The notes: generated by a model not told the origin, from the letters alone. 64,000 nucleotides of DNA from Symbiodinium natans (GCA_905221605.1 CAJNDS010001990.1:118501-182500), one strand, 5' to 3'. Counted from the stretch's first letter, positions 30,065 through 39,763 are shown. Numbers and translations are program-made.

Positions 30065-33052
30065 ATGCTGAGCATCCGGATGCTCTCTGGGGACGAGGTG
30101 GTGGCCATCCCGGTGCAGGATGTCCATTACGTCCGGGACGTGAAGCAGCTTAGGGGCTGGGTAGTTAACCTTTGACCATTTTTGTTGTACATAATCCTAT
30201 CACCCTAGACCCTAGACCCGAAACCCTAAACCCTAAACCCTAAACCCTAAACTGTAAGCCCTAAACCCTAAACCCCAAACCCTAAACCCTAAACCTGCTT
30301 GTTTGGTCTAGGGAATTCAGCGACTCTGAGGCAATGTCTGCATGAGCTCCATGGCCTGCCCCCGCGGTTCAGGCAGAGGCTTTTTCACGGTGGAGCCACC
30401 TTAGATGCTGGGTAGGCCCTTGGGATGTTGTGTACTTTCAAACCTAAGAGCCTCCACCGCAACACCCATGAGCTACTACCCAAAGCCCAAAGACCCTTTA
30501 CTAGGTAGGCCCTTGGGGCATTTTGTATAACTTCCCTTATTTGGGTGAAAGAGGGCCATGTTTCCATCCCAGGATGATGCGACCCATGTGGACTCCCCGA
30601 TGCACCTGGAGCTCGTCCTCCTGACCTTCGCCGCCAGCTCGCGAAGATTGGCGGAGGAGCTGCAAGGCAGATGTTTCAGGAATACCGGCCCTTATATTTG
30701 GGGTGGGATATTTTTATAGGGTCCCTAAACCCTAAACCCTAAACCCTAAACCCTAAACCCTAAACCCTAAACCCTAAACCCTAAACCCTAAACCCTAAAC
30801 CCTAAACCCTAAACCCTAAACCCTAAACCCTATAACCCTAAACCCTAAACCCTAAACCCTAAACCCTAAACCCTAAACCCTAAACCCTAAACCCTAAACC
30901 CTAAACCCTAAACCCTAAACCCTAAACCCTAAACCCTAAACCCTAAACCCTAAACCCTAAACCCTAAACCCTAAACCCTAAACCCTAAACCCTAAACCCT
31001 AACCCTAAACCCCTAAACCCTTATTGGGTTTAAGAGGATCCTATGTCAGGAATATGTTTTCAGAGGGTTTCTTTTATGGGCCATCCCAGGCTCTCGGCAG
31101 CGGCTTCAAACGGCTCGCTTGCGGAGGTGGCTCCAAGAAGGATCTCCTCCAGAAGCCCATCACCTGTAAGACCGCCGCCCCCCACAACCCGGAACTCTCT
31201 TAGGGTTTAGGGTTTAGGGTTTAGGGATTTAGGGTTTAGGGTTTAGGGTTTAGGGATTTAGGGTTTAGGGTTTAGGGTTTAGGGTTTAGGGTTTCACGAA
31301 GTCCCCAAAGGTCGAGGCCATGCTACAGCTCCCGCAAGATCCCAACCTTTCCGACATGGATGGTGGGAGGCCGCTTCTGTGGGCATCTCGAGGGGGCCAC
31401 GTCGCAGTTGCTCGTCTGCTGGTCGATGCCGGAGCCGACGTGAACTTCGGCAACAAGGAGGGTGAGACAGCTCTGATGCTGGCAGCTCTCCAAGGCCATG
31501 ATGAAGTTGTGCAGTTTTTGGTGGCTGTTGGGGCCCAGAAGGACTTGGCCAACAGCGAAGGGGAAACGGCTCTGATGTTGGCCGCCGTGCACGGCCATGC
31601 TCTGGTCGTGCGTATTCTGCTGAGTGCCGGTGCCGACAAGAACCTCGGCAACAATGATGGCGAAACAGCCCTCTGTCTGGCAGCTCTACGGGGCCATGTG
31701 GAGGTTGCGTGTGTGCTGATACATGCCGGTGCTGAGAAGGATGTGCCGGACATCCATGGCAAAACCGCCTTGATGAAGGCAGCGTTGCAAGGACGTGCTG
31801 AAGTCGTAAGCATGCTATTGGATGCCCGTGCCGACGGTGACTGGCGAAACGCTGATCGCGAGACAGCTCTGATGCTGGCGACTCTCCAAGGCCATGTTGA
31901 CCTAGTGCGCATTCTACTGGAGGCCGGCGCAGACAAGGACTTGTGCAGAAATGATGGTGGCTCTGCCCTGATGTTGGCGGCCCGTCAGGGCCATGTTGAA
32001 GTGGTGCGCTTGCTGCTGGATGCCAGCGCCGACAAGGATTTGACGAACAGCGATGGCGAATCGGCCCTGATGCTGTCTGCAGCGCACGGCAGTGTAGGAG
32101 TCTTGCGTGCCATGCTCGATGCCGGTGCCTTGGGGACCACATGCACTCTAATAGAGAGTATGGTAGTATAGGGTATATGACCACATTTTCTTTTTTTCGG
32201 AAGGGGGGGGGATTTTGCCCCCAAGGTGCTGACAAAGACTTGCAGAACAATCTTGGCGTCAGCGCCTTGATCGCGGCAGCTGGCCAGGGCCATGTTGAGG
32301 TTGTGCGAGTTCTGCTGGATGCCGGGGCCAGCAGCTCGGTAGGCCCTTGGGATACATTTTGTATTTGCCCTTTGTGGGTTAAAGAGCATCATGTGTAAGA
32401 ATATTTTGCAGAGGGTTTAAGGGCCATCCTAGGCAAGGACTTGAGCAGCCAGGGTGGTGTGACTGCTGTCATGGAGGCAGCTGCAGCAGGACATGTTGAA
32501 GTCGCGCGCGTGCTCCTGGATGCTGGTGCCGACACAGACTTCGCCAACGATGATGGCGACACAGCTCTGTGTCTCGCAGCTCTTGAAGGCCGTACTGAAA
32601 TCACTCGCCTGCTCTTGGCTACCGGTGCCAAGAAGGACGCCGGCGATGACGCGGGAACGACGGCGCTGGCCAAGGCAGCTTTTCAAGGCCATCCTGAGGT
32701 CGCGCGCGTGCTCGTGGAGGCCGGCTGCAGCCTCGACTTGCCCAACGCCCTGGGCGAAACGGCCCTGATGCTGGCAGCTCTGCAAGGCCAGGATGAAGTT
32801 GTGCAGTTTTTGGTGGCTGTTGGGGCCCAGAAGGACTTGGCCAACAGCGAAGGCGAAACGGCTCTGATGCTGGCTGCTTTCGAGGGCCATGCCTCAGTCG
32901 TCCGTGTTCTGCTGGATGCCGGAACCGACACAAACCTCAGCAACCAGGATGGCGAAACAGCTCTGAATCTGGCAGCTCTGCAAGGCCATGTTGAAGTTGT
33001 GCGGTTGCTGGTGGAACAAGGCGCCGACAAGGGTGGCCATGTTGGCAGCTAG
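30065..33052 (+). CDS. Ubiquitin-like domain plus ankyrin-repeat protein, 7 exons
   Basis: Exons: 30065 to about 30150 (MLSIRMLSGDEVVAIPVQDV, start of a ubiquitin-like fold); about 30322-30405 (CLHELHGLPPRFRQRLFHGG); 30573-30661 (D-S-P-M-H-L-E-L-V-L-L-T-F, last strand of the fold); 31090-31126 (LLSAAASNGSLAE); 31311-32124, 32226-32338 and 32438-33052 (about 15 ankyrin repeats of the form G-x-T-A-L-M-L-A-A-x-x-G-H-x-x-V-V-x-x-L-L-x-A-G-A-D). Joins at 30661/31090, 31126/31311 and 32124/32226 keep frame and rebuild ankyrin consensus exactly. The 30661 donor is GC (GAGCT/GCAAGG). Introns 3 and 4 contain telomere-type arrays. Ends with a stop at 33050. Likely a protein-binding scaffold, perhaps linked to ubiquitin pathways; partner unknown. 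The first intron's boundaries are not settled. Confidence 0.88.
30412..30572 (+). mobile_element. Intron 2 of the ankyrin gene, introner-like repeat
   Basis: Contains GTAGGCCCTTGGG twice (30412 and about 30505) and ends ...AGGGCCATGTTTCCATCCCAG. Related to intron 6 (32339-32437) and to the 3' end of intron 3 (31030-31089). The exon border bases GATGC occur on both sides, like a short target duplication. Confidence 0.6.
30725..31022. repeat. Long (CCCTAAA)n array inside intron 3
   Basis: About 42 nearly perfect heptamers within the GC-AG intron between 30661 and 31090 of the ankyrin gene. CTAAAC in each unit resembles a branch-point sequence. Confidence 0.97.
31200..31293. repeat. (TTTAGGG)n array inside intron 4
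   Basis: About 13 units in the opposite orientation to the array in intron 3, ending 17 bp before the exon at 31311. Confidence 0.95.
32339..32437 (+). mobile_element. Intron 6 of the ankyrin gene, introner-like repeat
   Basis: 99 bp starting GTAGGCCCTTGGGATACATT and ending near GGGCCATCCTAGGCAAG. Shares its start with intron 2 and its ...CAGAGGGTTT...GGGCCATCC end with intron 3. Confidence 0.6.
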
Positions 33053-33423
33053 TTGGAATCACGCCGTTTGTGTTCGTGCAGTCGGCTGCTGAAGTCATAG
33101 CTACTTCCAGCCAAGCTTCTGCTCATTTAGTCGGGCGTTCTATTGTAGCACCTCTAACATACTCAACGCGACACATCTTTCCAGAGAAGCAAGGCGTGAC
33201 AAGCCTACATCTGACGCAAAAGTAACGAAAGCGGTCACTAACCTCGTCCGCCTCGTCCATGAACCACAAGAATTCGCGACATTCGCGTAGGCCTCGCTCT
33301 TAGGCTTCGCTTTGGGCGCAGGGCACGCGCAGGGGGAGCCCCCTCTTGGCTCGGAGCCCTCCAACCCAAGACTAAACCTCACCTTGGACCCCTGAGCCAA
33401 AAAAAGGGGTCGGAATGATTACG

Positions 33424-33512
33424 AATAGTATTCCCTTATGATGGTCCCTATGTCAATATACGAGAAGAACTTGCCCAAAAAGCCCATTCTATTTCTTGCG
33501 GCCCCTTTAGCA
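33424..33512. mobile_element. Short dispersed repeat, family C copy 3
   Basis: ATAGTATTCCCTTATGATGG at the left and CCCATTCTATTTCTTGCGGC with CCCT at the right. Confidence 0.55.
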
Positions 33513-33537
33513 TGTGCTCGCGCAGGCTACTTTGCAG

Positions 33538-33573
33538 GGTGAGGAGGCTGCGGCGAAGGCCCACGCAAGCAAC
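33538..33573 (+). CDS. Micro-exon GEEAAAKAHASN
   Basis: 36 nt, phase 0, acceptor CTACTTTGCAG/GGT and donor AGCAAC/GTAATC. It encodes GEEAAAKAHASN. Directly preceded by a family C repeat, which would form the 3' part of its intron. Confidence 0.45.
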
Positions 33574-33617
33574 GTAATCTTGTTACAACGATGAACAATG
33601 AGCAACATCCAACATTT

Positions 33618-33925
33618 TAGGGTTTAGGGTTTAGGGTTTAGGGTCTAGGGTTTAGGGTTAGGGTTTAGGGTTTAGGGTTTAGGTTTAGGGTTTACGGTTT
33701 CCTACTGGGGTTAGACTGGAATTCGTATCTGCGGGCTTCCTTTTAAGGGGCTCCTGACTTCTTGTTTTCCTGAAGCCTACTCGGAGCCCTACAGTCCTTG
33801 AAATCCAGCTGTAAAGCTGGGCTTTTGAGGCTAGGGTGAAGTCCTGAACCCTAAACCCTAAACCCTTAACCCTTAACCCTTAACCCTAAACCCTAAACCC
33901 TGAACCCTAAACCCTAAACCCTAAA
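33618..33925. repeat. TTTAGGG array and, downstream, CCCTAAA array
   Basis: TTTAGGG units at 33618-33700; after unique sequence, CCCTAAA and CCCTTAA units at 33845-33925 in the opposite orientation. Confidence 0.85.
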
Positions 33926-33943
33926 GTCTGCAATCCTTGGGCA

Positions 33944-33995
33944 GGAACCTGCGCCTCAGGACACGAGTCCGACGAGGCAGTCGGATCCAGGGCGG
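33944..33995 (+). CDS. Candidate micro-exon, Pro/Asp/Ser-rich
   Basis: Acceptor CTTGGGCAG/GAA. It encodes EPAPQDTSPTRQSDPGR. No clear donor. Weak. Confidence 0.3.
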
Positions 33996-34263
33996 GGATT
34001 TGGGGTTTTGTTGCGGGTCGCAGAGAGGATATAGGGCTTGTGGGCGCACTCGGGGTTTACGGGAGGGTTTAGGGTTTGGGGTTTAGGGTTTTAGGGCTTA
34101 GGGTTTAGGGTTCGGACTCTACACCCCTAAACTCTGAAACCCTGCAAAAGCACTAAAACCCTGTGCCCTAATGCCCGAAATGGCAAGCTTTACGCAGAAC
34201 CGCTTTTCAATCCCTGAATCCTACGCCCTAAACCGCTTTTGGTGACACAAAGGGCGCCCGCAG

Positions 34264-34310
34264 AGCCGCTGTCGCCGCCGGTGAAGGTGATGGAGCAGGA
34301 GATTCCCTGG
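34264..34310 (+). CDS. Candidate micro-exon
   Basis: Acceptor GCGCCCGCAG and donor CTGG/GTTTAT. Two frames are open (A-A-V-A-A-G-E-G-D-G or E-P-L-S-P-P-V-K-V-M), so the frame is not settled. Confidence 0.3.
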
Positions 34311-34641
34311 GTTTATGGGTTTAGGGGGCTTAGGGTTCAGGGCATTTGTTGCTGAAACCGACTTAACCCTCACCCCCAAAACCCTTCACCCCTAAACCCT
34401 TGTCCCCTAAAAGAGTCGCTGACCCCAGGCTCCTCCTGCACAGCTCAAGCCCTGAAGTCCTCAGACCGAGGGCAGAGCGAAACATCTCTCATTAGGGCTT
34501 AGGGTTTAGGGTTTAGAGTTTGGGCTTAGGGTAGTGTACGCTGGTTCGGGATAGTCTTGTTGTTGTTAGGGCAGTGATTTTTGTGATTAGGATAGCATAT
34601 GTTCTGGTTTGCCCCGAACCCCAACCCCTAACAAGTTCAAG

Positions 34642-34740
34642 CCTAGTGCGGGTTTGGACGAGGACGCCCCTGCCAATGAGGCGCCCGCAGCTGGCGCATT
34701 GCCGGCCGACGGCTCAGTCTTGGGGGCTCTGCGATTGTGA
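34642..34740 (+). CDS. Terminal exon, acidic/Ala-rich
   Basis: After GTTCAAG it reads PSAGLDEDAPANEAPAAGAL, then PADGSVLGALRL and a stop codon. Unlike repeat-derived frames it has mixed composition. Probably the 3' end of a gene whose other exons lie upstream among the arrays. Confidence 0.45.
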   Translation, partial: PSAGLDEDAPANEAPAAGALPADGSVLGALRL

Positions 34741-34770
34741 GCCCTCGGTTTGGGGCTTAGGGTTTACTTA

Positions 34771-34878
34771 GCTAGGACCCGGAGTAGGACATTATTTTAT
34801 TTTTTTAGGGTTGCGGTTCCCTTATACTCCCCTTGAAACCAAAAAGGGTGCCCTTTTTGTTCCTAGGTTACTCCTGGT
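34771..34878. mobile_element. Short TIR element, family E copy 2
   Basis: CTAGGACCCGGAGTAGG at the left; ...GAAACCAAAAAGGGTGCCC and CTAGGTTACTCCTGG at the right. Confidence 0.7.
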
Positions 34879-35049
34879 TTTTGTTAGGGTTCAGGGTTTA
34901 GGGTCTAGGGTTTGAGTTTGAGGGTTTAGTTTCTAATTCGTGCTTAGAGTTGAGTTCAGCTCAAGGAAGCTGCTTTTCGGTTTGAGGCCATTAACCTCAG
35001 AGGGGGGAAGCTGAGTCAGCATGTCGGGCGACCCCTGTGCCGTTCAACT

Positions 35050-35218
35050 TGTTTAGGGTTCAGGGTTCAGGGTTAGGGTTTAGGGTTTAGGGTTTAGGGT
35101 TTAGGGTTTTGGGTTTAGGGTTTAGGGTTTAGGGTTTAGGGTTTAAGGTTTAGGGTTTAGGGTTAGGATTTAGGGTTCAGGGTTTAGGGTTTAGGGTTTA
35201 GGGTTTAGGGTTAGGGTT
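35050..35218. repeat. TTTAGGG array
   Basis: About 23 units with TTCAGGG, TTAGGG and TTTTGGG variants. 35219-35440 has no gene. Confidence 0.9.
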
Positions 35219-35436
35219 TCATGCTGCATCCCCTAAGCACGCCAAAGAACAGAGAGCCCTACCTAGTACAACCTAAGCCCCCAACATGCACTTCTGCAAG
35301 CTAAGCCCTGAGATAAATTTCTACAATCGAAGCCCTCAATTCAATCCAAGCATTCCCTGCACCCTGAACCTTGAACCAAAAGCCCCCAAACAACCCGAAA
35401 CTCCGACAAAATGTCCCTTCAACAGCCCGAAGCAAC

Positions 35437-35528
35437 GTTCCCGATTCCCTTTTGTAAGGGTTTAGGCTCCCTTATAAGCCCCTTGAAACCAAACAGGGTA
35501 CCCTTTTATTGCTAGGTTACTCTTGGGT
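35437..35528. mobile_element. Short TIR element, family E copy 3, left end lost
   Basis: CTTATAAGCCCCTTGAAACC, AAACAGGGTACCC and GCTAGGTTACTCTTGGGT match the right two thirds of the other copies. A CCCTAAA array follows directly. Confidence 0.65.
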
Positions 35529-35529
35529 C

Positions 35530-35735
35530 ACCTTAAACCCTAAACCCTAAACCCTAAACCCTAAACCCTAAACCCTAAACCCTAAACCCTAAACCCCAAA
35601 CCCTAAATCCTAAATCCTCAACCCTAACCCTAAACCCTAAACCCGAAACCCTAAACCCTAAACCCCAAACCCTAAATCCTCAACCCTAAACCCTAAACCC
35701 TAAACCCCAAATAAACCCTAAACCCTAAACCCTTG
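35530..35735. repeat. (CCCTAAA)n array
   Basis: About 27 units with CCCTCAA and CCCCAAA variants, ending about 20 bp before the next exon. Confidence 0.9.
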
Positions 35736-35755
35736 TATCACTTCGATCCCAAAAG

Positions 35756-35831
35756 GTCGGCCTGGATGTGACCGTGGCCTGCGCGGCCGAGGACCTGCAG
35801 GGGACCGACCAAGAGGCCCGGGCCCGGCAGG
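35756..35831 (+). CDS. Exon with a telomere-repeat donor
   Basis: Acceptor CCCAAAAG/GTC, phase 0. It encodes VGLDVTVACAAEDLQGTDQE and then ARARQ. The exon runs straight into an array (CGGCAGG/GTTTAGGGTTTAG), so the first heptamers form the 5' splice site. A CCCTAAA array lies in the upstream intron and a TTTAGGG array in the downstream one. Confidence 0.6.
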
Positions 35832-35905
35832 GTTTAGGGTTTAGGGTTTAGGGTTTGGGGTTTGGGGTTTGGGGTTTAGGGTGTAGGGTTCAGGGTTTAG
35901 GGTTT
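35832..35905. repeat. TTTAGGG/TTTGGGG array at an intron start
   Basis: Begins exactly at the presumed donor GT of the exon 35756-35831. Confidence 0.85.
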
Positions 35906-37468
35906 AGGTCTCCTAGGGCTTAGGGCTCATAGGGCTAGGGAGCCGTGTAAGGGATTTGGGGTTACTAGTACATAGGGTTTAGAACCTATGTCTTTAGCTA
36001 GGGTGTAAGGCAAGCGCTTTAGAAAGAGTTGTTCAAGACCTCGGGGCTGTAGGGCTTTAATCGATAGTGAGTATATCTTATACGTCTGATGAGGGCAGGC
36101 ATACATTAATCATCAACAGGGGGTGCAATCGGGCGCCTGTGATAGTACATCTCGGCCTTCAGGAGATCATGATAGTGCGGCGAGCCTAACCTTTCTTGTC
36201 AGTGCATGTGGTTCGTCATACGGTGACGCTTCCTAAAGGGCTTCAGATTTAGGATTTTTGGGTGGAGTCGGCAGCAGTGCAGCGCGAGCCGTCCCTGGAT
36301 GTTTCGTGCTCAACAGTGCTTCAAGTTAGAATACCTAAACCCCATATAAAGTTGAACCTTCACAACTTTTGGGGTTTTCTTGTTTAGTAGGAATATATGA
36401 CGTCTCAGCCCTCTCACCCAAACCCCAGCCCTTAGCCCATAGCCCTTAACACCCTAAACTACAGGCTCTGCGCTGTTTCCATGCAACCGCAGCTAAGGCT
36501 AAGGCCTTAGCCCTAAACCCTAAACCCTAAAACCCTAAACCCGAAACCCTAAACCCTAAACTCCAAACTACAGACTCTGCGCTGTGGACATGCCTGATGC
36601 CAGCGCTGGGTGCTAGGGCCTTCTGGCTCCTATGCGGCTGAGCGACAGTGGCTGGGTCCATGTGAGCAGGGTGTATTTGGAGGTTCACGGTACTAGTTAA
36701 CGAGTTATAGCTGTACTTGTACCTGTACTTATAACCACATTAGGGCACTTAAGGGGCTTATAAGTGGGTCATACGTACAGTTATCATTGGTTAATAAGTA
36801 CCATGAACATCCAAGTAGGGTTTAGGGCTGCTTCGCTTGGGGCTGTTTGGGGTTCTTTGCCAAAGCATCACAACCATTGTGGCACTTATTCCTGGAACAT
36901 GTCCGTCGGAATGTCGTCTCCCGTCCATCCGGTTATTTAACTTTGAAGGCGAGCGTTACTGCATTTCTGGACGGTTAGCAGGTTCTTCAAGCTTTTCGAA
37001 AGTAGCGTTCAGTTTTCCTGCCCCCCTTGAACCTCCCTCCCTGAAGAACCCTAAACCCTAAACCCTAAACCCTGAACCCTTAATCCTTAACCCTTAACCT
37101 CAAGAACCCTGTAATGAATTCAAGGTGAAGCTGAGGGCTCCAATGGCTCACATGCCTCATCGCTTTCCAGCACGGACAAAGTCCGAAGAGCAACTTGGCA
37201 GAGTAGGGTTGAGGGTTGAGGGTTTAGGGTTTAGGGTTTAGGGTTGAGGGTTTAGGGTTTCGGGTTGAGGGTTTAGGGTTCAGAGAAGTCCTTTTTGCAC
37301 TTCTGGTCCTCAATGCACCCCAGCCTCGACAAAAATCTTGACAAACCCTAAAACCCTAAGCCCTACACCCTAAAGCTTTAAATCCCTAATTCAACCCTAA
37401 AGCCCTAAACCCCAAAACCTCAACCAACCCCGAAAAACCCTGAAGCCCAGACTTTCCGAGGCCCCCAG
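35906..37468. other. Array-rich stretch without a supported exon
   Basis: Short CCCTAAA array (36515-36560), the family D element, CCCTAAA units (37045-37075) and a mixed TTGAGGG/TTTAGGG array (37205-37280). An imperfect palindrome (CATAGGGTTTAGAACCTATG, about 35981) is present. No exon with both splice sites seen. Confidence 0.5.
36674..36816. mobile_element. Short TIR element, family D copy 2
   Basis: TTGGAGGTTCACGGTACT at the left matches the reverse complement of the right end (TTGGATGTTCATGGTACTTA). The centre holds further inverted TACTTATA and TATAAGT segments. Confidence 0.7.
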
Positions 37469-37538
37469 CAATCGTCAGGCCGAGGCCAAGCCAGGCAAGG
37501 CGCCCCAGAGGGCGCTGACTGCGACGATTATTTTGCAA
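37469..37538 (+). CDS. Candidate micro-exon, basic
   Basis: Acceptor GGCCCCCAG and donor TGCAA/GTAGGC. It encodes NRQAEAKPGKAPQRALTATI and then I-L. Confidence 0.45.
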
Positions 37539-37972
37539 GTAGGCTTTGGGGCTTCTGGGGTTTAGGGTTTAGGGTTTAGGGCTTAAGGGAAACGACATCA
37601 TAGGGTTATGATTGGGTTTATAAGGGCATCGGTGTTGCTTTTTTGCGAACAGGTATCTTGAGCAACTACCATTGAAAGAAACAAATGCTCCTCAATAATA
37701 TCTTTAAATGCATGAGTGGGTATCTGTTTTGTACGTCGCCGATCCGTTGACATCTAGAGGAAAGCGGGGAGTGTAGAGATGGAAGGTTCGGAGTTGCTTC
37801 AGCGAAGGGTAGGGTGCCCCCACACCCGCCTGCTTTGCGAAGGTGTGGAGCCCGAACCGTAAGCCCCAAACCCCTAAATCCCTAAACCTCTCTACCTCTA
37901 AACCCCTAAACCCCTAAACCCCTAAACCCTAAACCCCTACACTCCTAAACCCGAAACCCCTACATGATCAGT

Positions 37973-38039
37973 GAAGAAGGCCTTGACGAAGCCTCCCCAG
38001 CCGCTGGCGCCAAGAAGAAGAAGCAGGGGGGCCGAGCTG
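37973..38039 (+). CDS. Candidate exon, Lys/Arg-rich
   Basis: Between CATGATCAG and AGCTG/GTTTGG. Two frames are open: one with E-G-L-D-E-A-S-P-A-A-G-A-K-K-K-K-Q, the other with K-K-A-L-T-K-P-P-Q-P-L-A-P-R-R-R. Both are coding-like, so the frame is unresolved. Arrays lie on both sides (37865-37950 and 38050-38125). Confidence 0.35.
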
Positions 38040-38340
38040 GTTTGGGGTTGAGTCAAACCCTAAACACTAAACCCTAAACCCTAAACCCTAAACCCTAAAC
38101 CCGAAACCCTAAACCCTAAACCTGGCCGGACCTTTCGGGTATTTTATATTTTCCTGGGTTTTGGTGGTGTTGTGCATGTGTAGGCCAAGACTAAGCCCTG
38201 CAGGGTTGTGTGTGTGTGTGCCCAAACAACAACCGTAACACAGGCTCAGAGGACAGGGAGGAAACCATAAGCCCTGCCTAAGGCCTGCTAAGCACGCAAG
38301 CCCCCGTTCTCTCAATTAAGCGGAGATTCAAAAAACAAAA

Positions 38341-38403
38341 TCGAAAAGTCAAAAAGTCGAAAAGTCGAAAAGTTTTCGACTTTTCGACTTTTTGACTTTT
38401 CGA
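38341..38403. repeat. Perfect inverted repeat, 31-bp arms, 1-bp centre
   Basis: Arms 38341-38371 and 38373-38403 are exact reverse complements built from AAAAGTCG and CGACTTTT units. It forms the start of the decamer satellite. Confidence 0.95.
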
Positions 38404-38510
38404 CTTTTCGGGACTTTTCGGGACTTTTCGGGACTTTTCGGGACTTTTCGGGACTTTTCGGGACTTTTCGGGACTTTTCGGGACTTTTCGGGACTTTTCG
38501 ACTTTTCGGA
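38404..38510. repeat. 10-bp satellite (GGGACTTTTC)n, block 1
   Basis: About nine exact decamers in perfect register, ending at a C homopolymer (about 38515-38537). Open frames through it (F-R-D-F-S-G-L-F-G-T repeats) are repeat translations. Confidence 0.95.
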
Positions 38511-38924
38511 CTCGCCCCCCCCCCCCCCCCCCCCCCCGTTTTGGGTCCCAAAACGGTATTCCTACGCACCACGAACCAAAACCTCACACACCAGAAAAAC
38601 AAAAAAAAGGAAGTTGTTCCAGCCAAGGAACTTCGCGATTCTCCGTTACATGCAACAGTCTCTTCAACGAACCACGAAGCAAAACGTCACGCTCGACCAT
38701 ATAGGCTTTCAACCTTACGACCTGACACTTTCAAGCCCCAGTCCTCGACTCTATAAACCAGACAAGGCTTCTTCTTATATCCTCAACCACAAGCCGCTGC
38801 ATGCTGCTCGCTTTGGGCATCCAGTCCACCCCCTCCCCCCCTCCTTCACGTTTCAAGTTCTCGACTTATCTGGGCTTTACCTACTTTGACGCGTTTCCAT
38901 TCTTTTTGCTTTTCCACTCTTCGA

Positions 38925-39085
38925 CTTTTTGACTTTTCGACTTTTCGGGACTTTTCGGGACTTTTCGGGACTTTTCGGGACTTTTCGACTTTTCGGAACT
39001 TTTCGGACTTTTCGCGTGAAGCTCTTGTCCAAATCCACTTTTCGACTTTTCGACTTTTCGACTTTTCGACTTTTCGGGTTTCTTT
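38925..39085. repeat. 10-bp satellite (GGGACTTTTC)n, block 2
   Basis: Second block of the same decamer, with four exact units, a GGAACTTTTC variant and a run of CGACTTTT octamers, about 420 bp after block 1. Confidence 0.9.
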
Positions 39086-39489
39086 GTCCGTACTCCACTT
39101 GCTGCCGCGGACAACCGTTCGCAATCACAGGTTTAGGCCTGAAACCCTGAACCTTACCTTAAGGCCTGAGAGGTGCAAAGGCCCCAAGCCCCTAAACCTA
39201 AGCCCAGCCCGACCCTAAGGCCTGAAATCCTTACCCTTTGGCCTGAGGCCTCTTAATTGCCCAAACCTTACATGTCCTCCATGATGCCTACATGGACTTC
39301 GTCATCTACGATGGACTTGGCCGGGCCGGGGCCCCTAGGGTTTAGGGGTTTAGGTAAGGTTTAGGTGGGTTTTCGTCATGCTTTCGTCCGATAGGACGCA
39401 GTCCGCTAGGACTCGACCGTTAGGTCGCATGTCCGCTCGTCCGTTAGGACGCTAGGACATCGTCCGTGAGGACGTTAAACCAATGCCCT

Positions 39490-39670
39490 AACCCATAAGC
39501 CCTGAACCCTAAACCCACCCTAAACCCTAAACTTTAAACCCTAAACTCTCAACCCTCAACCCTTAACCCTTAAACCCTACACCCTAAAACCCTTAAACCC
39601 TTAACCCTTAAACCCTTATCCCTTAACCCTTAAACCCTAAACCCTTAACCCTTAAACCCTGAACCCTAAA
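39490..39670. repeat. CCCTAAA/CCCTTAA array, last before the array-free block
   Basis: About 22 variable units. Beyond this array almost no telomere-type repeat is seen until the last 40 bp of the window. Confidence 0.85.
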
Positions 39671-39727
39671 CGGGGTCTGAAGGTGTTGAGGGCTTCAATT
39701 AAATTAATAAAGGCTCGGCCGTCCCAG

Positions 39728-39763
39728 CTCCTTGCCGCATCTCTGCAGGCGCGCATGTGCCAG
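39728..39763 (+). CDS. Candidate micro-exon LLAASLQARMCQ
   Basis: 36 nt, phase 0, acceptor GTCCCAG/CTC and donor TGCCAG/GTTGAG. Encodes LLAASLQARMCQ. Confidence 0.35.

Noticed and set aside
31286-32250. Long minus-strand frames of 216 and 318 codons opposite the ankyrin gene
   Set aside because: Shadows of the ankyrin coding sequence; the + strand has domain and splice evidence.
36085-36125. CTGATGAG near 36090 as a possible hammerhead ribozyme core
   Set aside because: The required GAAA segment and closing helices are not present at the right spacing.
38404-38510. GGGACTTTTC as NF-kappaB-type binding sites
   Set aside because: The resemblance is to an animal factor; no reason to expect it in a dinoflagellate, and tandem amplification explains the array.
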